Below are positions 1 to 10,912 of a DNA stretch of 64,000 nucleotides, piece after piece. The stretch is from Rhynchopus sp. YZ270_cl-10. Lineage: Eukaryota; Euglenozoa; Diplonemea; Diplonemida; Diplonemidae. The notes beneath the pieces were generated by a model. The model saw nothing but the letters and a program-made list of their open reading frames with translations, ran no database searches and was not told where the DNA came from. Each line of letters opens with the position of its first letter. Positions within the stretch are counted from its first letter, which is position 1. Where the stretch lies: positions 1,240,001-1,304,000 of the forward strand of contig OZ037891.1 in NCBI GenBank assembly GCA_964035575.1, in the 5' to 3' direction. A program made the position numbers and the translations under genes.

Positions 1-43
1 ACGCACCAAACAACCACAAAAAAAGGGGAAGTGAGGGAACGAC

Positions 44-967
44 ATACTTGGACCGCCCGAAATAAATTTCGGGCATTTCGGGCGATTTCGGGCGAATTAG
101 GGGCGGATTTCGGGCGATTTTGTGCGCCCGAATTCGCCCGAAAACGCCCGAAGTCGCCCGAAATGCAGATTTCGGGCGAATTCGGGCGCTTTTTCCTTAG
201 TGAAAACCGACTAGGTAGGGTTCTACTCATTTTCGCAAAAAACTTTTTATATTTGGAAAGATTTGATGTCAAATCTGTCAAAATAAGCAATAATCGAAAA
301 CTTTTGTACACCTGAGTGCACTTTGGAGGCCCGTGAGAATCACCACCAAATCACGGGTTTTCTGACTATCATTTGCTTATTCCCACCCAAAACACACTAT
401 GAACCGGGTTTTCACTATTTTTTCGTATTTCAGGGTGAATTTTTGTGAATTTTCGGGTCACAGGGTGGTTCTGACCCATTCTCGGGGTGTTTCGGGCCTG
501 TAGTTGCTCAGGAGATGCCCAAAAACGTGAAAAATTGCCTTTTTACGTTTTTAGTAGTATTTTAGTGTAAATTGTTAGGGAAATCGGTTTTATACGTGGC
601 TGCTAACAGAGCTGCACTCATAAAAGTTGGGTTCTACTAGGAATTTTTGCTCAATTTTTTTTTCTTTGAATAAATTTTGTGTCAATCTTTCAAATAAAGC
701 GTTAGATTTTTACACTGGTGGCATGCTTCCCAGCACACATAAGATACTGGTTGTGCGCCCGAATTCGCCCGAATCTGCCCGAAATCGCCCGAATTCGCCC
801 GAAATGTGCCCAAATTCGCCCGAAATGCGCCCGAATTCGCCCGAATTACGTATAAATTCCCTTTAAAATGCCCGAAATATATTTCGGGCACATTTCGGGC
901 GCTCGGGATCCGCGCCCGAAAAATTCGCCCGAATTCGCCCGAAATATATTTCGGGCGGTCCAAGTAT
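44..967. mobile_element. hAT-like non-autonomous DNA transposon (family A)
   Basis: Terminal inverted repeats ATACTTGGACCGCCCGAAAT at both ends (44 and 967 inward) and an 8-bp target duplication GGAACGAC at 36-43 and 968-975. The ends are filled with short subterminal repeats of GCCCGAAAT/ATTTCGGGC type. There is no transposase. Length is 924 bp. The 8-bp duplication and subterminal repeats fit the hAT superfamily. The sequence around 19590-19636 looks like the same target repeat without the insertion. Confidence 0.85.
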
Positions 968-1266
968 GGAACGACAAGTGAACGCTTTTTTTTATTTCAC
1001 CACCATAGTTTCAGTTCCGCCGCGCCGTGCACCTCTTCTGTGACTAACTGACACCCACACACACACACAGCCCCCATCTCCCCCCTTGACACAAATAATT
1101 CTCGTTGGGTACCCCACACAGCAAATAGCAGACTATTGGCGCCGCAACTCTAGAATTGACCCCCCCCCCCCCCCTCCCTCCCTCCCCCCCAGCGGATCTA
1201 CCTCTTGAATCACCGGAAAAGAGCGTTACATTATTTGGGTGTTAGCCCACTCAACTCATTGCCACA

Positions 1267-3008
1267 ATGACTACTGCGAACAGCGGTCCGTCGAACCTGC
1301 TTGCGATGAAGCTGCAGAGCCAGGCACGCGAGGACGAGGACAAGACACGGCTACGGCGCAAGAAGGGGACCATTGTGCTGATCACACAGTTCCTCTCGGA
1401 CAGTGGGTACTACGACGCAGCTGGTGCGCTGGAACGTGAGTCCGGCGTGACGCAGGCACGCCACCAACCTGCCGACAACATGACCCTCACGCAGGTGGTG
1501 CAGGAGTACGAGCAATACTACGATACACGCTTTGGCCACCGCCCAAAGCTGTTCCGTACTACCACCGCCGCCCCCACAACACAGCACAACGCACCCGGCG
1601 GAGAGGCGGAAAAGGAAAAACGAGGTCCCGGCCTGCTCCGATCCAACTCTGCCTTCACAAAACAGGATATGAAAAGAAAGGACCGTCCGAGAGCGTCATT
1701 GACACCACCTGCAACAGACGACGCAAAAGACGCGAAGGAGAAGGGGAAGGAGAACGGGCCGTTGGATCTCTGCCCCTCCGCTGCTGCGATCAAGCCAGAG
1801 CGGCGGGAGAAGGCCACCGAGCACGACGACAACGACAACGACAATGAAGGGGAAGGGAGTGCACTGTTTGCAGCACGGCAACGGTTGATGCGCCCTTTGC
1901 TATCAGAGTGGACCGGGGAGCTGCGCGAGCTTGCACAGGTCATACAACGCGACATCTTAGAAACAGCCCCGAGTGTACAGTGGAGCGACGTTGCTGCTTT
2001 GGACGATGCAAAACAGCTGTTGAAAGAGGCCGTCGTGATGCCGATGAAGTACCCACAGTTCTTCACCGGACGGCTGCGTCCGTGGAAGGGCATCCTCCTC
2101 TTCGGCCCGCCCGGGACAGGCAAGACGATGCTCGCCAAGGCTGTCGCTACGGAATGCAACACAACCTTCTTCAACATCTCCGCCTCAAGCATTGTCTCCA
2201 AATGGCGTGGCGACAGTGAAAAGCTTGTTCGCATGCTTTTTGACATGGCACGCCACTTTGCACCCTCTACGATCTTCCTCGACGAGCTTGATTCTATAAT
2301 GTCGCAGCGCACATCATCTGGCCAAGAGCACGAAGGCTCGCGTAGGATGAAGACAGAGCTTATGATTCAAATGGACGGTCTCGTAAGGGATACGACACCT
2401 GGGGCGCAGGTCTTTGTGCTGGGTGCGTCGAATACCCCGTGGGATCTGGATGATGCCATCCTTCGTCGTCTTGAGAAACGTATTTTGGTAGGGATGCCCA
2501 CTGCGGCAGCGCGAGCGTTGATGTTCAAATCGACCCTTGAAGGGCATATAGACGAGACTGCAGTGGACTTTACTGCCTTAGTGGAGAGTACAGATGGATA
2601 TACGGGAAGTGATATCAACGTGATCTGCAGGGAGGCCATGATGCGCACAGTGCGTGCAAAGATGCGCAAGCTAGACGAATGCGCAGAAGCACCCGAGCGG
2701 CTGCAGAAGGAGCTCGTCGCGTTGGATAAGGTGACGACGTCGGACCTCATGCATGCGCTCAATGTGACAAAGGTTTGTTTTTCTTATCACTCCCATTTTT
2801 TTGCGTGATTGTCGTAGACAGGGTTAGCATCTATTGTGTTGCCATATCTTGTCAGTTTTTTTTTTTGTTCACGAATCTAATGAAGGGGTGCAATTATGTC
2901 TTACCCGATGACTGTCCTTGTTCCATGCTCACAAATTCAGTGCAACATTTTTCTCCTTCTTGTCGATGTGTGTATGTAATCTCTGTGCAGTCTCCTGCAT
3001 GGTGGTGA
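1267..3008 (+). CDS. katanin p60-like AAA ATPase with LisH domain (KATNAL2-like)
   Basis: Microtubule-severing AAA ATPase of the katanin p60 family. Exon 1 is 1267-2772; I place an intron at 2773-2990 (GTTTGT to GTGCAG) and a last exon at 2991-3008, giving 507 residues ending NVTKSPAWW. A LisH dimerisation motif lies at about residues 32-64 (ITQFLSDSGYYDAAGAL), then a charged low-complexity linker to about 210. The AAA module shows Walker A GPPGTGKT near 279, Walker B STIFLDELD near 334 and the LRRLEKR region near 398. The N-terminal LisH resembles KATNAL2 more than KATNA1. The ATG follows a C/T tract ending in AG at 1192. The last exon is the weak point: a 45-nt intron ending at 2817 is also possible but gives an unrelated hydrophobic tail. 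The usual C-terminal katanin helix is short or missing. By family knowledge it assembles as a ring on microtubules and extracts tubulin. Confidence 0.88.
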
Positions 3009-4088
3009 GCGAGCGTCTGCTGTTTCACCAACCCCTCCCCCGCATGAACTGGGAATGAACGCAGCTGTCCGAAACCTCCACGTTGCCTTATGTGCGAACT
3101 TTCTGCCGTATCTGAACGACTCGCGTACATAGAATAGTTTCTTGAATTCGTGGTTCAAGTTCAATGGAAGTAACATTATGGTACTGTAGAACTGGTACCG
3201 TGTCCTGTCGTTCAGACTCAAACCCTCCCCTCTGTGAAAACGAAAAGAGGTGCCGCGTTTTTCGCAAATGCATCTTTAATCTCGTGGCACATAATACGGC
3301 TTTTGTTACAGAGCTCGCCGCCTCTATCGTCGTCCTCCCACTTCCTCGATTCTTCGTCATTCCACATAACCTCGAAGCCCCTGAGGTCACTTTGTAGTGT
3401 CGCTTATTTTTCCAGTTTTTTCCACCCTAAAAACTGTAACTTTAGTGGTTCCTGCCGAATGTGGCACATAAGTGATCGTAGTCACGATGTCACCAACCTG
3501 TGCACATAGCACGCAAAGTTGCGACAAACCACCACAACACAACACACACACAGGCCTCCTCGCACTCAATCCCTACCGCGAAATACGTCAAATGGAATGA
3601 CGACTACGGCAGCGGCAGTTCTCGGGCAGGGTTTTGAGGAGTGCGAAAAAGACAAAAAAAGCGCAAATGCACACAAATTGTACATTTGCACAACTCAAGA
3701 GAGTTGTGCATGTTGTGCCAACATGAGGGCAGCGATGCCGAATGCTGAACACAGCAAGCCCAAAGAAGAAGGCGCCGCATGTCGTTGCTGGGGGGGAGCT
3801 TTGCGTTCTTCTCAAAATGTGCACAAGGCTCGTACACTGCTGTCACATCTCTTTTCTATCCACATTTACAAAAAAAATTTAACACAAAAGAAAAAGAATA
3901 ACAAATGCCATAACATTACCCCCGCCTGCCTGGTTCGGAAAAACAAAAAAAAAGAGACCCAACACCTCTGCTCCTGTCCTGTTTTTGCATCGTTTTTGCC
4001 AAAATGCCATTGAAATGGGGTTTTGTTTGGTTACATGTGTCATGAGAGGGCTTGTATTTCAAGGCAACTTTATTTGTCTTCAGTGATT
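3009..4088. other. intergenic, no gene seen
   Basis: AT-rich flank between the katanin-like gene and a 260-bp direct repeat. Open frames here have no coding character. A GAGAGGGCTT...GTATTTCAAG motif at about 4044-4072 matches a repeat found better preserved at 17728-17785 and 43105-43165. Confidence 0.6.
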
Positions 4089-4348
4089 CAGCACCATGGC
4101 CGCCACTGCTTCCACACCACACCTGCATGATGACAAATCATAATCCCAGCTCGCTGATCGACACTGATTATAACCGGATACGTTTCACGATGGTCTACTG
4201 AACACACTTCTCCCTCACTCTCTTCCTTCTTGCAACACATGATGAAAAACACGATCCCTTGTCCGCCCAACACAGAGTGGGGTTTACTCCCTCTGTGTGC
4301 TGTGGAAGCTAAACGTTATATTCCATGCTTTAGCTGAGAATGCAAGAC
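4089..4348. repeat. 260-bp direct repeat, copy 1
   Basis: Nearly identical to 4561-4820 (a handful of single-base differences by eye). The two copies are separated by 212 bp of unrelated sequence. No inverted ends or reading frame stand out, so this looks like a local segmental duplication upstream of the 5001 gene. Confidence 0.9.
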
Positions 4349-4560
4349 TTTGGTTTGCCGTCTTTTGTGAAAACCCACTCTTAACTGCGTGCGCACAGCA
4401 CGACATGCATGCTGCACGGATCAGGGGTGGGAAGAGAACACAACGAGGTTCCAAACGTTGCTCTGTTCGTGATGATCAAATTTGTATTTGCACGTCAATA
4501 TGAAGCATCCGTGCTGCTGATTCGTCAACACAAAGTCAACACCAAAACACATCTGCTGAT

Positions 4561-4820
4561 CAGCACCATGGCCGCCACTGCTTCCACACCACACCTGCAT
4601 GATGACAAATCATAATCCCAGCTCGCTGATCGACACTGATTATAACCGGATACGTTTCACGATGGTCTACTGAACACACTCCTCCCTCACTCTCTTCCTT
4701 CTTGCAACACATGATGAAAAACACGATCCCTTGTCCGCCCAACACGGAGTGGGGTTTACTCCCTCTGTGTGCTGTGGAAGCTCAACGTTATATTCCATGC
4801 TTTAGCTGAGAATGCAAGAC
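4561..4820. repeat. 260-bp direct repeat, copy 2
   Basis: Second copy of the 4089-4348 segment, same orientation, offset 472 bp. It ends 180 bp before the start codon at 5001, so it may duplicate upstream signals of that gene. Confidence 0.9.
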
Positions 4821-5000
4821 CTTGCGGCCTGCGATAGCAGCACACATATTTTTTTAAAACCGACACCGTTATGAGACGTCACAAATGACTGCAGATCATC
4901 TGACCACACCTTTCCCTTCTGTTTTACTATCCACACACCGAGAACACTGCCAAACTCCCTCCCCCCATCTCCCTTCTCTGCACACCCCTCCCCCTCAGAG

Positions 5001-6392
5001 ATGGAAGGGGAACACCCGAACTGCACACCTTCCCCCGAGCATGACTCGGAGGTGGTGAGAATATGGGAGGCAGTCATGGCCCGTGGAGGTGCCATCTTCG
5101 ACTGCGAGGCTGAGGGGGAGACAGACCGATCGCGGAGCACCTTGGGCGGGCCGAAAATGCTTCCTGCGGGCGGGTCGCTGTGTGACTTCTCTGCGCTGTT
5201 TTTTGAGCATTTTGTTGGGGACAGCAACAAGAAGACGGACCTCGATGATATGGTGTGGTTTGTACGCGAACGTGGCCAGATGGACGGCACCGCCACAACA
5301 CCACCCGCCTCGCCCACTGCAAGCGAAGCCAACGACGACAACAGCGTCATCTACATCCTCCGCCGCACAGCGCACGACGACTTCCCTCCTCTCCGCTGCC
5401 CCACCGTCGACTGGCGCGCAACACTCTACCTCAACATCATCACACAGTGGAGCTATGAACTCACCGTCGGCGTCTGCCGCTCTCACGTTGACGGCAGGCG
5501 TGACCTCGTCGCCCTCAGCTGGGTCACCCGGCGTGTCTACGCGCAACCCTCTTCACCAGACCCGCTCGACAAAAACGGCCGCCACCAATACACCTTCCCC
5601 AATGTGTTCTTCACAGTCGACGACTTTGAAGAAGCGTTCGGCGGCATCGTGCTAGAAGAGGGGCACGGCTGGTGTGTGCAGCTCACAGCAAACAGCGGGG
5701 GACGTACCATTCCTGTCTTCCGTGGCGCGGTTCCGCATCAAAAAATGATTAAAATGTTCAACGCAACGGCAAAGGGCATTCTCCCTGTGTTCAAAAGCAA
5801 GGATGAGATTATAAGTATGAAGGGCCCCGGTGGGCGGGGGTCTGCAAAGGCTTCTGTTTCTCTTGATGACAAAAAGGAGGGTTCCGGGAAGCGCATGAAA
5901 TGCGCGTTGGTGAACGTTTCTGCGTCGTGGTTTGACATAGCCTATGCGTTGGAGTCACCCATATCGCCAGAGTGGCTGCACCTTCCCAGCGACGAAGAGC
6001 TCAAGGAAGAGTTGCGGCTCAACGCGGAGCTGAAAATTGCAATAAAAAAGTCGCAGCAGCTGAACCGGCTTGCAAAAGAGGATGAAAAGGGAGGCAGTGC
6101 ACTGCACAGAGCCTCACAGAAGGCGAAGGAGGCACGTAACTCAGCATCCCGCTTTTTTGACGACGTAAAAGGAGGATTCCTCGCCAGAGCAAACGATGTC
6201 CTCAACCGAGACAGCAACGGAAGCAAGCAAAACGACGACAGCTCAGACTCCGCCTGGCCAAACTCACCAGGAAGCGATGAGGTCATCAACGAAAGCAGTG
6301 GGAAAAGACTCCACACAGTCTTCCCCGACGATGAAACCACAATCACCACTGAGACTCACGAAGACCCTGCGCGAAAATTTCCCGAAAGTTAA
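5001..6392 (+). CDS. KIAA0930-like protein (DUF2045 family)
   Basis: 463 residues in one exon. Segments that recall human KIAA0930 include SALFFEHFVG...DDMVWFVRE (about 64-89), the VDWRATLYLNIITQ segment (about 136-149), PNVFFTVDDFEEAF (about 199-212) and MKGPGGRGSAKASVS (about 272-286), in the same order as in the animal protein. The C-terminal third (about 330-463) is charged and low in complexity, with runs of Lys/Glu/Ser, and is probably disordered. The molecular function of the family is unknown; I assign family only. The ATG lies 2 nt after a strong acceptor-like tract (CTCCCCCTCAG, AG at 4998), so a very short leader is possible if that site is used. No signal peptide or membrane segment is visible. 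Confidence 0.75.
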   Translation: MEGEHPNCTPSPEHDSEVVRIWEAVMARGGAIFDCEAEGETDRSRSTLGGPKMLPAGGSLCDFSALFFEHFVGDSNKKTDLDDMVWFVRERGQMDGTATTPPASPTASEANDDNSVIYILRRTAHDDFPPLRCPTVDWRATLYLNIITQWSYELTVGVCRSHVDGRRDLVALSWVTRRVYAQPSSPDPLDKNGRHQYTFPNVFFTVDDFEEAFGGIVLEEGHGWCVQLTANSGGRTIPVFRGAVPHQKMIKMFNATAKGILPVFKSKDEIISMKGPGGRGSAKASVSLDDKKEGSGKRMKCALVNVSASWFDIAYALESPISPEWLHLPSDEELKEELRLNAELKIAIKKSQQLNRLAKEDEKGGSALHRASQKAKEARNSASRFFDDVKGGFLARANDVLNRDSNGSKQNDDSSDSAWPNSPGSDEVINESSGKRLHTVFPDDETTITTETHEDPARKFPES

Positions 6393-6721
6393 CAGAAGGG
6401 ACCTGAGAAAGACTCACCAAGTTGAATAATATGGCATAACATAAAGGGGTTTGGTGTTCAGATGGGTGTGCAAAGACAAGGAGAGGTCCTCCGAAGGTGC
6501 AGCCATCTTTTTGATTTTTGTCTCATACGTTTTTTTTCAACATTTAGTGGAGGGGGGGTTCGGGTGGCCAAAAGCAATGGGCTTTGGTTCATCTTGCCAA
6601 CTATGTTTTTATTTCTCCCCCTGCACTTCTGTTAGGTGTGTTTGGGGAAGCATGCTTATGTTTCATTTTTTTTTTTGTCAACAACTTACAGCGATTTAGT
6701 TGACTCAGCGAAAGCTACCTA
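6393..6721. other. intergenic, no gene seen
   Basis: Flank after the DUF2045-like gene, with poly(T) runs and no recognised coding or repeat signal before the palindromic element at 6722. Confidence 0.5.
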
Positions 6722-6889
6722 CCTGATTTTTTACCCCGCGAATTGGCGCGTATAGGACCCTATAGTATAGGACCCTATAGCATAGGGCCGTATACGCGTA
6801 TAGGGCGTTCCATCTATGCTATATGGCCCTCTACGGTCCTACACTGCGCCAATAACGCTAGGGGTACAAATTGCGGGGTAAAAATAAGG
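6722..6889. mobile_element. short palindromic MITE, CCTGATTTTTACCCCGCG family, copy 1
   Basis: Inverted ends CCTGATTTTTTACCCCGCG and, read inward from 6889, CCTTATTTTTACCCCGCA. The interior is itself palindromic (TATAGGACCCTATA units, TATACGCGTATA). A relative with the same ends is at 17798-17918. I could not define a target duplication. Confidence 0.6.
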
Positions 6890-6938
6890 TGGGGTACTCA
6901 TCTATCAAACATATCCTCTCTCTCTCTCTTTTGCAGTG

Positions 6939-6980
6939 TCTGCGTCCGCTGGTGTACAGTGAGGCGTTTGCACTTTCAAC
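6939..6980 (+). repeat. dispersed repeat R3
   Basis: Short repeat of the pattern TGCGTCCG..GATGTACGG followed by TGAGGCGTTTTGCACTTTC. Other copies, same strand: 17011, 18593, 24294, 27194 and 50963. Here it lies directly before an R2 copy. Confidence 0.6.
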
Positions 6981-6990
6981 TATTTTTTTT

Positions 6991-7060
6991 TTGTGCTTTC
7001 ATCCCGGATGGCTGGCATTGTACATTAGGTCAGTCGGAAAGGTGTGCCAGCATCAATAAC
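6991..7060 (+). repeat. dispersed repeat R2
   Basis: Family pattern TTGTGCTTTCATCC, GGGCTGGCAT, then GGGTCAGTCGGAGGTGTG and CCTGCATCAA. Other copies on the same strand: 10851, 19139, 23601, 27734, 48731 and 61443. No open frame; origin unknown. Confidence 0.65.
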
Positions 7061-7757
7061 GATTTTTGTTTTATTCCCTCTTTTATCCCTTTTATCCGCA
7101 GCATTTTTCCTTTTTTTTTGGTGTTCTCTGAAATACTATGTGGTACATGTCAAAGGAATATGCCAGCATTAGAGTCCCTATCGAACGCCAAAGAAAAATA
7201 AAAAATCAACAAACCCAATCAGGCCCTGACAGGGGTTTTTTTGGTCCATTTTTGGTCCATTTTTTTATTGTATTCAATGAAACTAAAGTAAAGAACTTAC
7301 CCACTGTTCCAAAGTTTGGAAGGAAAAAAATCCGTTTTTGTTTGTCCCAGTTTTGTTTCGTTCCATAATAGTTTGGTACAGTAAATATCGAACACGTTGC
7401 CAATGATTCTCCAAATAAAAAATAAAATGCAAGTGAAAATTTCAGAAAAAGCCTGTCTGGTAGCTACACTAAACCAACAGATTATGAACAAAGATATTTT
7501 TGAATTTTTTTTTTGTCGAAAGAACCAAAGTGTATGTGCGTACTGTGTTGGTCACTTATCAACCGCAGTTCGCAGGTATCAGATATTTTCTCAGTCGGAG
7601 TCGTACGTGGAGTAGCGTACAAAAGCGCAATAAGCGAACAGGAGGGTTTTTAATCATTTCGTCTGTACGTTATCACTGTAGTGCCTTTACCCCTTTTTCC
7701 TTGTATCTCCCACCCCTTTGTAGGAATAGGTGTATGCCCAGGGCGAAGAAACTTGTT
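7061..7757. other. intergenic, no gene seen
   Basis: AT-rich sequence with poly(T) tracts. No recognisable gene or repeat except the tiny inverted-repeat element that begins at 7758. Confidence 0.5.
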
Positions 7758-7835
7758 TGGTGCTCCGGGAGGGGTCGATATTGACAGGTCGCCGACAGGT
7801 CGTGACAGGTCGCTGACCGACTTCCGAAAGCACCA
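7758..7835. mobile_element. tiny MITE, TGGTGCT family, copy 1
   Basis: 78 bp with imperfect inverted ends TGGTGCTCCGGGAGG / TGGTGCTTTCGGAAG and a 5-bp target duplication TTGTT at 7753-7757 and 7836-7840. The interior is made of GACAGGTCG units. Inverted relative to the copies at 49878 and 61623. Confidence 0.85.
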
Positions 7836-7901
7836 TTGTTTCTTATTTTATTTTGACAAATTGTTCAGCGTTTTTTTTAATGGAGGGGAAAAAAAACACC
7901 T

Positions 7902-9699
7902 GGGAGCGTCCGCGAAAGACCCCCCCCCTAAAGCTAACATCCATGCTTATTGGTATTTCACTAATTAAAATTTTGGTATTTTATAAGATTTTTTTTTTAA
8001 ATGAACTCAGAGTTAAGTTTCTGAGTTCAGGGCGTTCGCTATCGCCATCGTTTTTTCCTGATCGTGGCGAAATGCCAAAAACCCCTAAATTTTTGCTTTT
8101 TTACTAGTGCTTAAAATAGCCGGTCAAAAAATTTTTCCGCCGGAGAGAAGCTAGTTCGTGTGGGGTGAATCCCTGGTACTGAGTGGTCAGAAAAAATTTG
8201 CGATTTGCGCGTGTTCCCTTCCCCAGCACAAGTGCTATTACAGCTGAACTTTCCTGATACTAAAACCAGCAAAACGATGGAGAATTTCATCAATCCCCCC
8301 TCACTGAGGGTCTCTTTGTGTTGTTTAATCAAACAGATGTACAAGAGAGAGGCATCTGTCATATGAGACTTCATCCTTATTTTGATTATTTTCAACTCTC
8401 TGCCGTTGAAGATAGAGTTGACACGAGCAGTGACACCTTCTATAACAGGGGGTACGGTACACCTTCAGCAGACTGCAGGATTGAGGAGCGAGCGGGAGAG
8501 CTGGGGAAACTTCCTCTCACGGCAGGCGGGTTTGCGGAACAGTGGACACCCCTCTGCGACCCCCCCCTCCGGGGGGGTCGACAGGGTGGTGGGGAGAAAT
8601 CTCTCTCTCTTTTTTTTTTATCCCCCTTTTTTATTTATTTATTTATTTATTTATACAGGGTTTCGCCCCGGTGGGGCGAAGCCCTGGGGCGAAATAAAAT
8701 GTCATTTTTTCAGGAAAAGATTTTTTTAACGAAAAAAAATATTTTTCGCCCCGGGGCGAACGCCCTGTCTGAGTTCATTAAAAAAAAAATCGGTGAAAAA
8801 TTCCGAGTAGGTATTAATTTAGATAGGAAAAGCTATGTCAACAGCTATGTGTCCCCTTATTTTACCTGTAAATACTAAGGATATACAAGGAAATCCTCAC
8901 AAACACCCATATAACCACCCACAGAACAACACAACAGGGGGAAATGGAATCAGCAGCCAAAGCATTCGCTCAGGAGCTGAAAACCCGGCCTTTCCGAGGC
9001 CTAAAAAACTTCGCCGAGCTGCAGGTGTATGCAGGGGTTCACTGGCAGGGGGACAAAGGGTGGGACGCGAGGAGCTGGATGCGCGAGGTGTGGAGCTCGA
9101 AGCATATGTCTCTCCATATGCAGAAGAGAACCACCAGGAGAAAAGGGGTGTCCGCCGTTTACTACTCCTGTAGTTGCATCACCGGCACCCCAGGAGGACA
9201 ATGAGAGCGAGACGGAGGAGGAACAGGAGGAACAGGAGGACAATTGTCTGTAACTCTTGGAGAGACTCATCACAGAGGTCAATAGGGTCACTCAAAAAAG
9301 GGGGGTTTCTGCGAGAAAGTCGACATCGCCGCAGACGACCCGGATCGTGAAGCTCTTTCGCACTCTATTTAGAGTGTTCGGAGGGGGCGACAAGCCTCCA
9401 CCCCCCTTTCCTCCCCCCCCTTTTTGATAATGGGTTTAGAGACAGATATTAGTGAATTCCTTCCTATATCCTTAGTATTCACAGGTAAAATAAGGGGACA
9501 CATAGCTGTTGACATAGCTTTTCCTATTTAAATTAATACCTACTCGGAATTTTTCACCGATTTTTTTTTAAATGAACTCAGAAACTTAACTCTGAGTTCA
9601 TTTTAAAAAAAAATCTTATAAAATACCAAAATTCTAATTAGTGAAATACCAATAAGCATGGATGTTAGCTTTAGGGGGGGGTCTTTCGCGGACGCTGCC
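7902..9699. mobile_element. element with ~237-bp terminal inverted repeats, interrupted by a hAT-like insertion
   Basis: The left arm (7902-8027 continued at 8776-8886) and right arm (about 9461-9699) are inverted copies, about 97% alike by eye, with ends GGGAGCGTCCGCGAAAG and GGCAGCGTCCGCGAAAG. ACCT flanks both sides (7898-7901, 9700-9703); because of GG ambiguity the duplication could be CACCTGG. The left arm is split by the 740-bp element at 8028. The GC-rich core (8887-9460) holds an 86-codon frame (8944-9204, MESAAKAFAQELKTRP...) of unknown function. Long arms suggest a Mutator-like or fold-back element, not proven. Confidence 0.75.
8028..8767. mobile_element. hAT-like MITE (family B), copy 1
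   Basis: 740 bp with ends CAGGGCGTTCGC / GCGAACGCCCTG and an 8-bp target duplication TCTGAGTT (8020-8027, 8768-8775). It is inserted in the left arm of the 7902-9699 element. It is about 95% alike to the copy at 24941-25691. No transposase; a frame of about 190 codons shared by both copies runs into simple repeats and is probably not coding. Confidence 0.9.
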
Positions 9700-9703
9700 A
9701 CCT

Positions 9704-10850
9704 GGTTTTTGGTCCAACACCGCCAAAACTCGGTTCAAAATCAGGTGGAAAAAATGGGTGGTTTTTTTTCATAGCTTTTTTGCATATTGTTGTGTCATAG
9801 GAATGGCGTACACCATGTCACACCAAAAACCTCAACAGGCTTGCTTCCATTTCATATACTGTGACTGTCTCCAAAATTTTTCTTTTTTTCTCGACTGACG
9901 CACGAGAGGTTGGGGATCATCTTACCAACCTTCTAAATATGTGGGGACACCCGAAAAAAGGTATTTGGATGTCCTTACCATTTGGACGTTGCGTTACGCA
10001 TCAGCATGTTTCTGTTCTCAGTTGTGGTGTGTGCCTATGAAGGGCGTTCATCTCTTTCACAGGTTCTTGAAGACTTCTTCTTTCTGTAGTTTCCACCGTG
10101 CAGCGACACATGCCAACATTGCCGTTTGAATTCTGCAATGCCTGTACCCGCGGAATGTGCACACATCACATTTCGTCATATATTTTTTTGCAATTTCAGG
10201 GAATTACTATAAAGAGTAAAGTCCCTGCAATTTTTTTGTGGCCCCCCACGCCACACCCCTTAGATGCGTGGCCCGTTCAAGGTGCCAAATTTGGTTTTTT
10301 TTTTCTTCTTGCATGAGCTCGACTGAGATGCATTTTAGCACGTTTCAACTACTCTTTTTCCCCCCCCCCGGTTGAGTCGGTTAGTATCTCTCATTGCTTC
10401 GTTCTATCGCACTTCTCAAAATAGAGGGAGTGACCAATTTAGGGAAACGAGGGAAGGCCTAGCGCACAAAAAAGCTACTCTATTCTAACTATCGTTTTTT
10501 TTTTTTTTTTGAATAAAACTATGCAGGGGGCTGGAGGGTTTTTGTATTGTTGCATAAGCAGAAGCGTAATTTGCCTTCTTTACATTTTTTTTTTTTTGGG
10601 CTAGTCACCAAGTAGTGTCAGGTCTTTTTGACAAAATGGTGACCTTCCATGTGTCCTCTGTCTGCCCTCATGCGTCACCTGCCTGCCAGGGAGTGGGCTG
10701 GGGTGCCAAATACGTATTATACGCGATACGTGGGTGGTCACGTATTTGCCACCACAAGGGAGTGGGAGAGGGGGGGGATTTTTTTAGGCAATTTAGAGCC
10801 CCATTCTTGAAGCAATCTTATCCTATACCACTGCGTTTTCAGCCTTGTAT
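9704..10850. other. intergenic, repeat fragments only
   Basis: No gene. CCACCTGGTTTTTGG at 9698 and CAAAATCAGGTGG ending at 9759 form a small inverted pair related in its ends to the 6722 and 17798 elements. GAGCTCGACTGAGATGC at about 10315 recurs as GGGCTCGACTTAGATGC near 23056. Confidence 0.45.
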
Positions 10851-10912
10851 TGTGCTTTCATCCGGGGCTGGCATACGTGGGTCAGTCGGAGGTGATGCCT
10901 GCATTCAACTTC
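10851..10912 (+). repeat. dispersed repeat R2
   Basis: Copy of the R2 family (TGTGCTTTCATCCGGGGCTG then GGGTCAGTCGGAGGTG), same strand as the genes. Confidence 0.65.

Noticed and set aside
1518-2312. 264-codon minus-strand frame
   Set aside because: Antisense to the katanin-like exon; Ser-rich translation with no domain.
3519-4013. 164-codon + strand frame
   Set aside because: Lys/Cys-rich, runs through A-rich sequence, no family resemblance, no codon bias like that of the real genes.
8318-8878. Frame of 186 codons conserved with 25228-25653
   Set aside because: It is conserved only because both are copies of the same MITE, and it passes through simple repeats and the inverted end.
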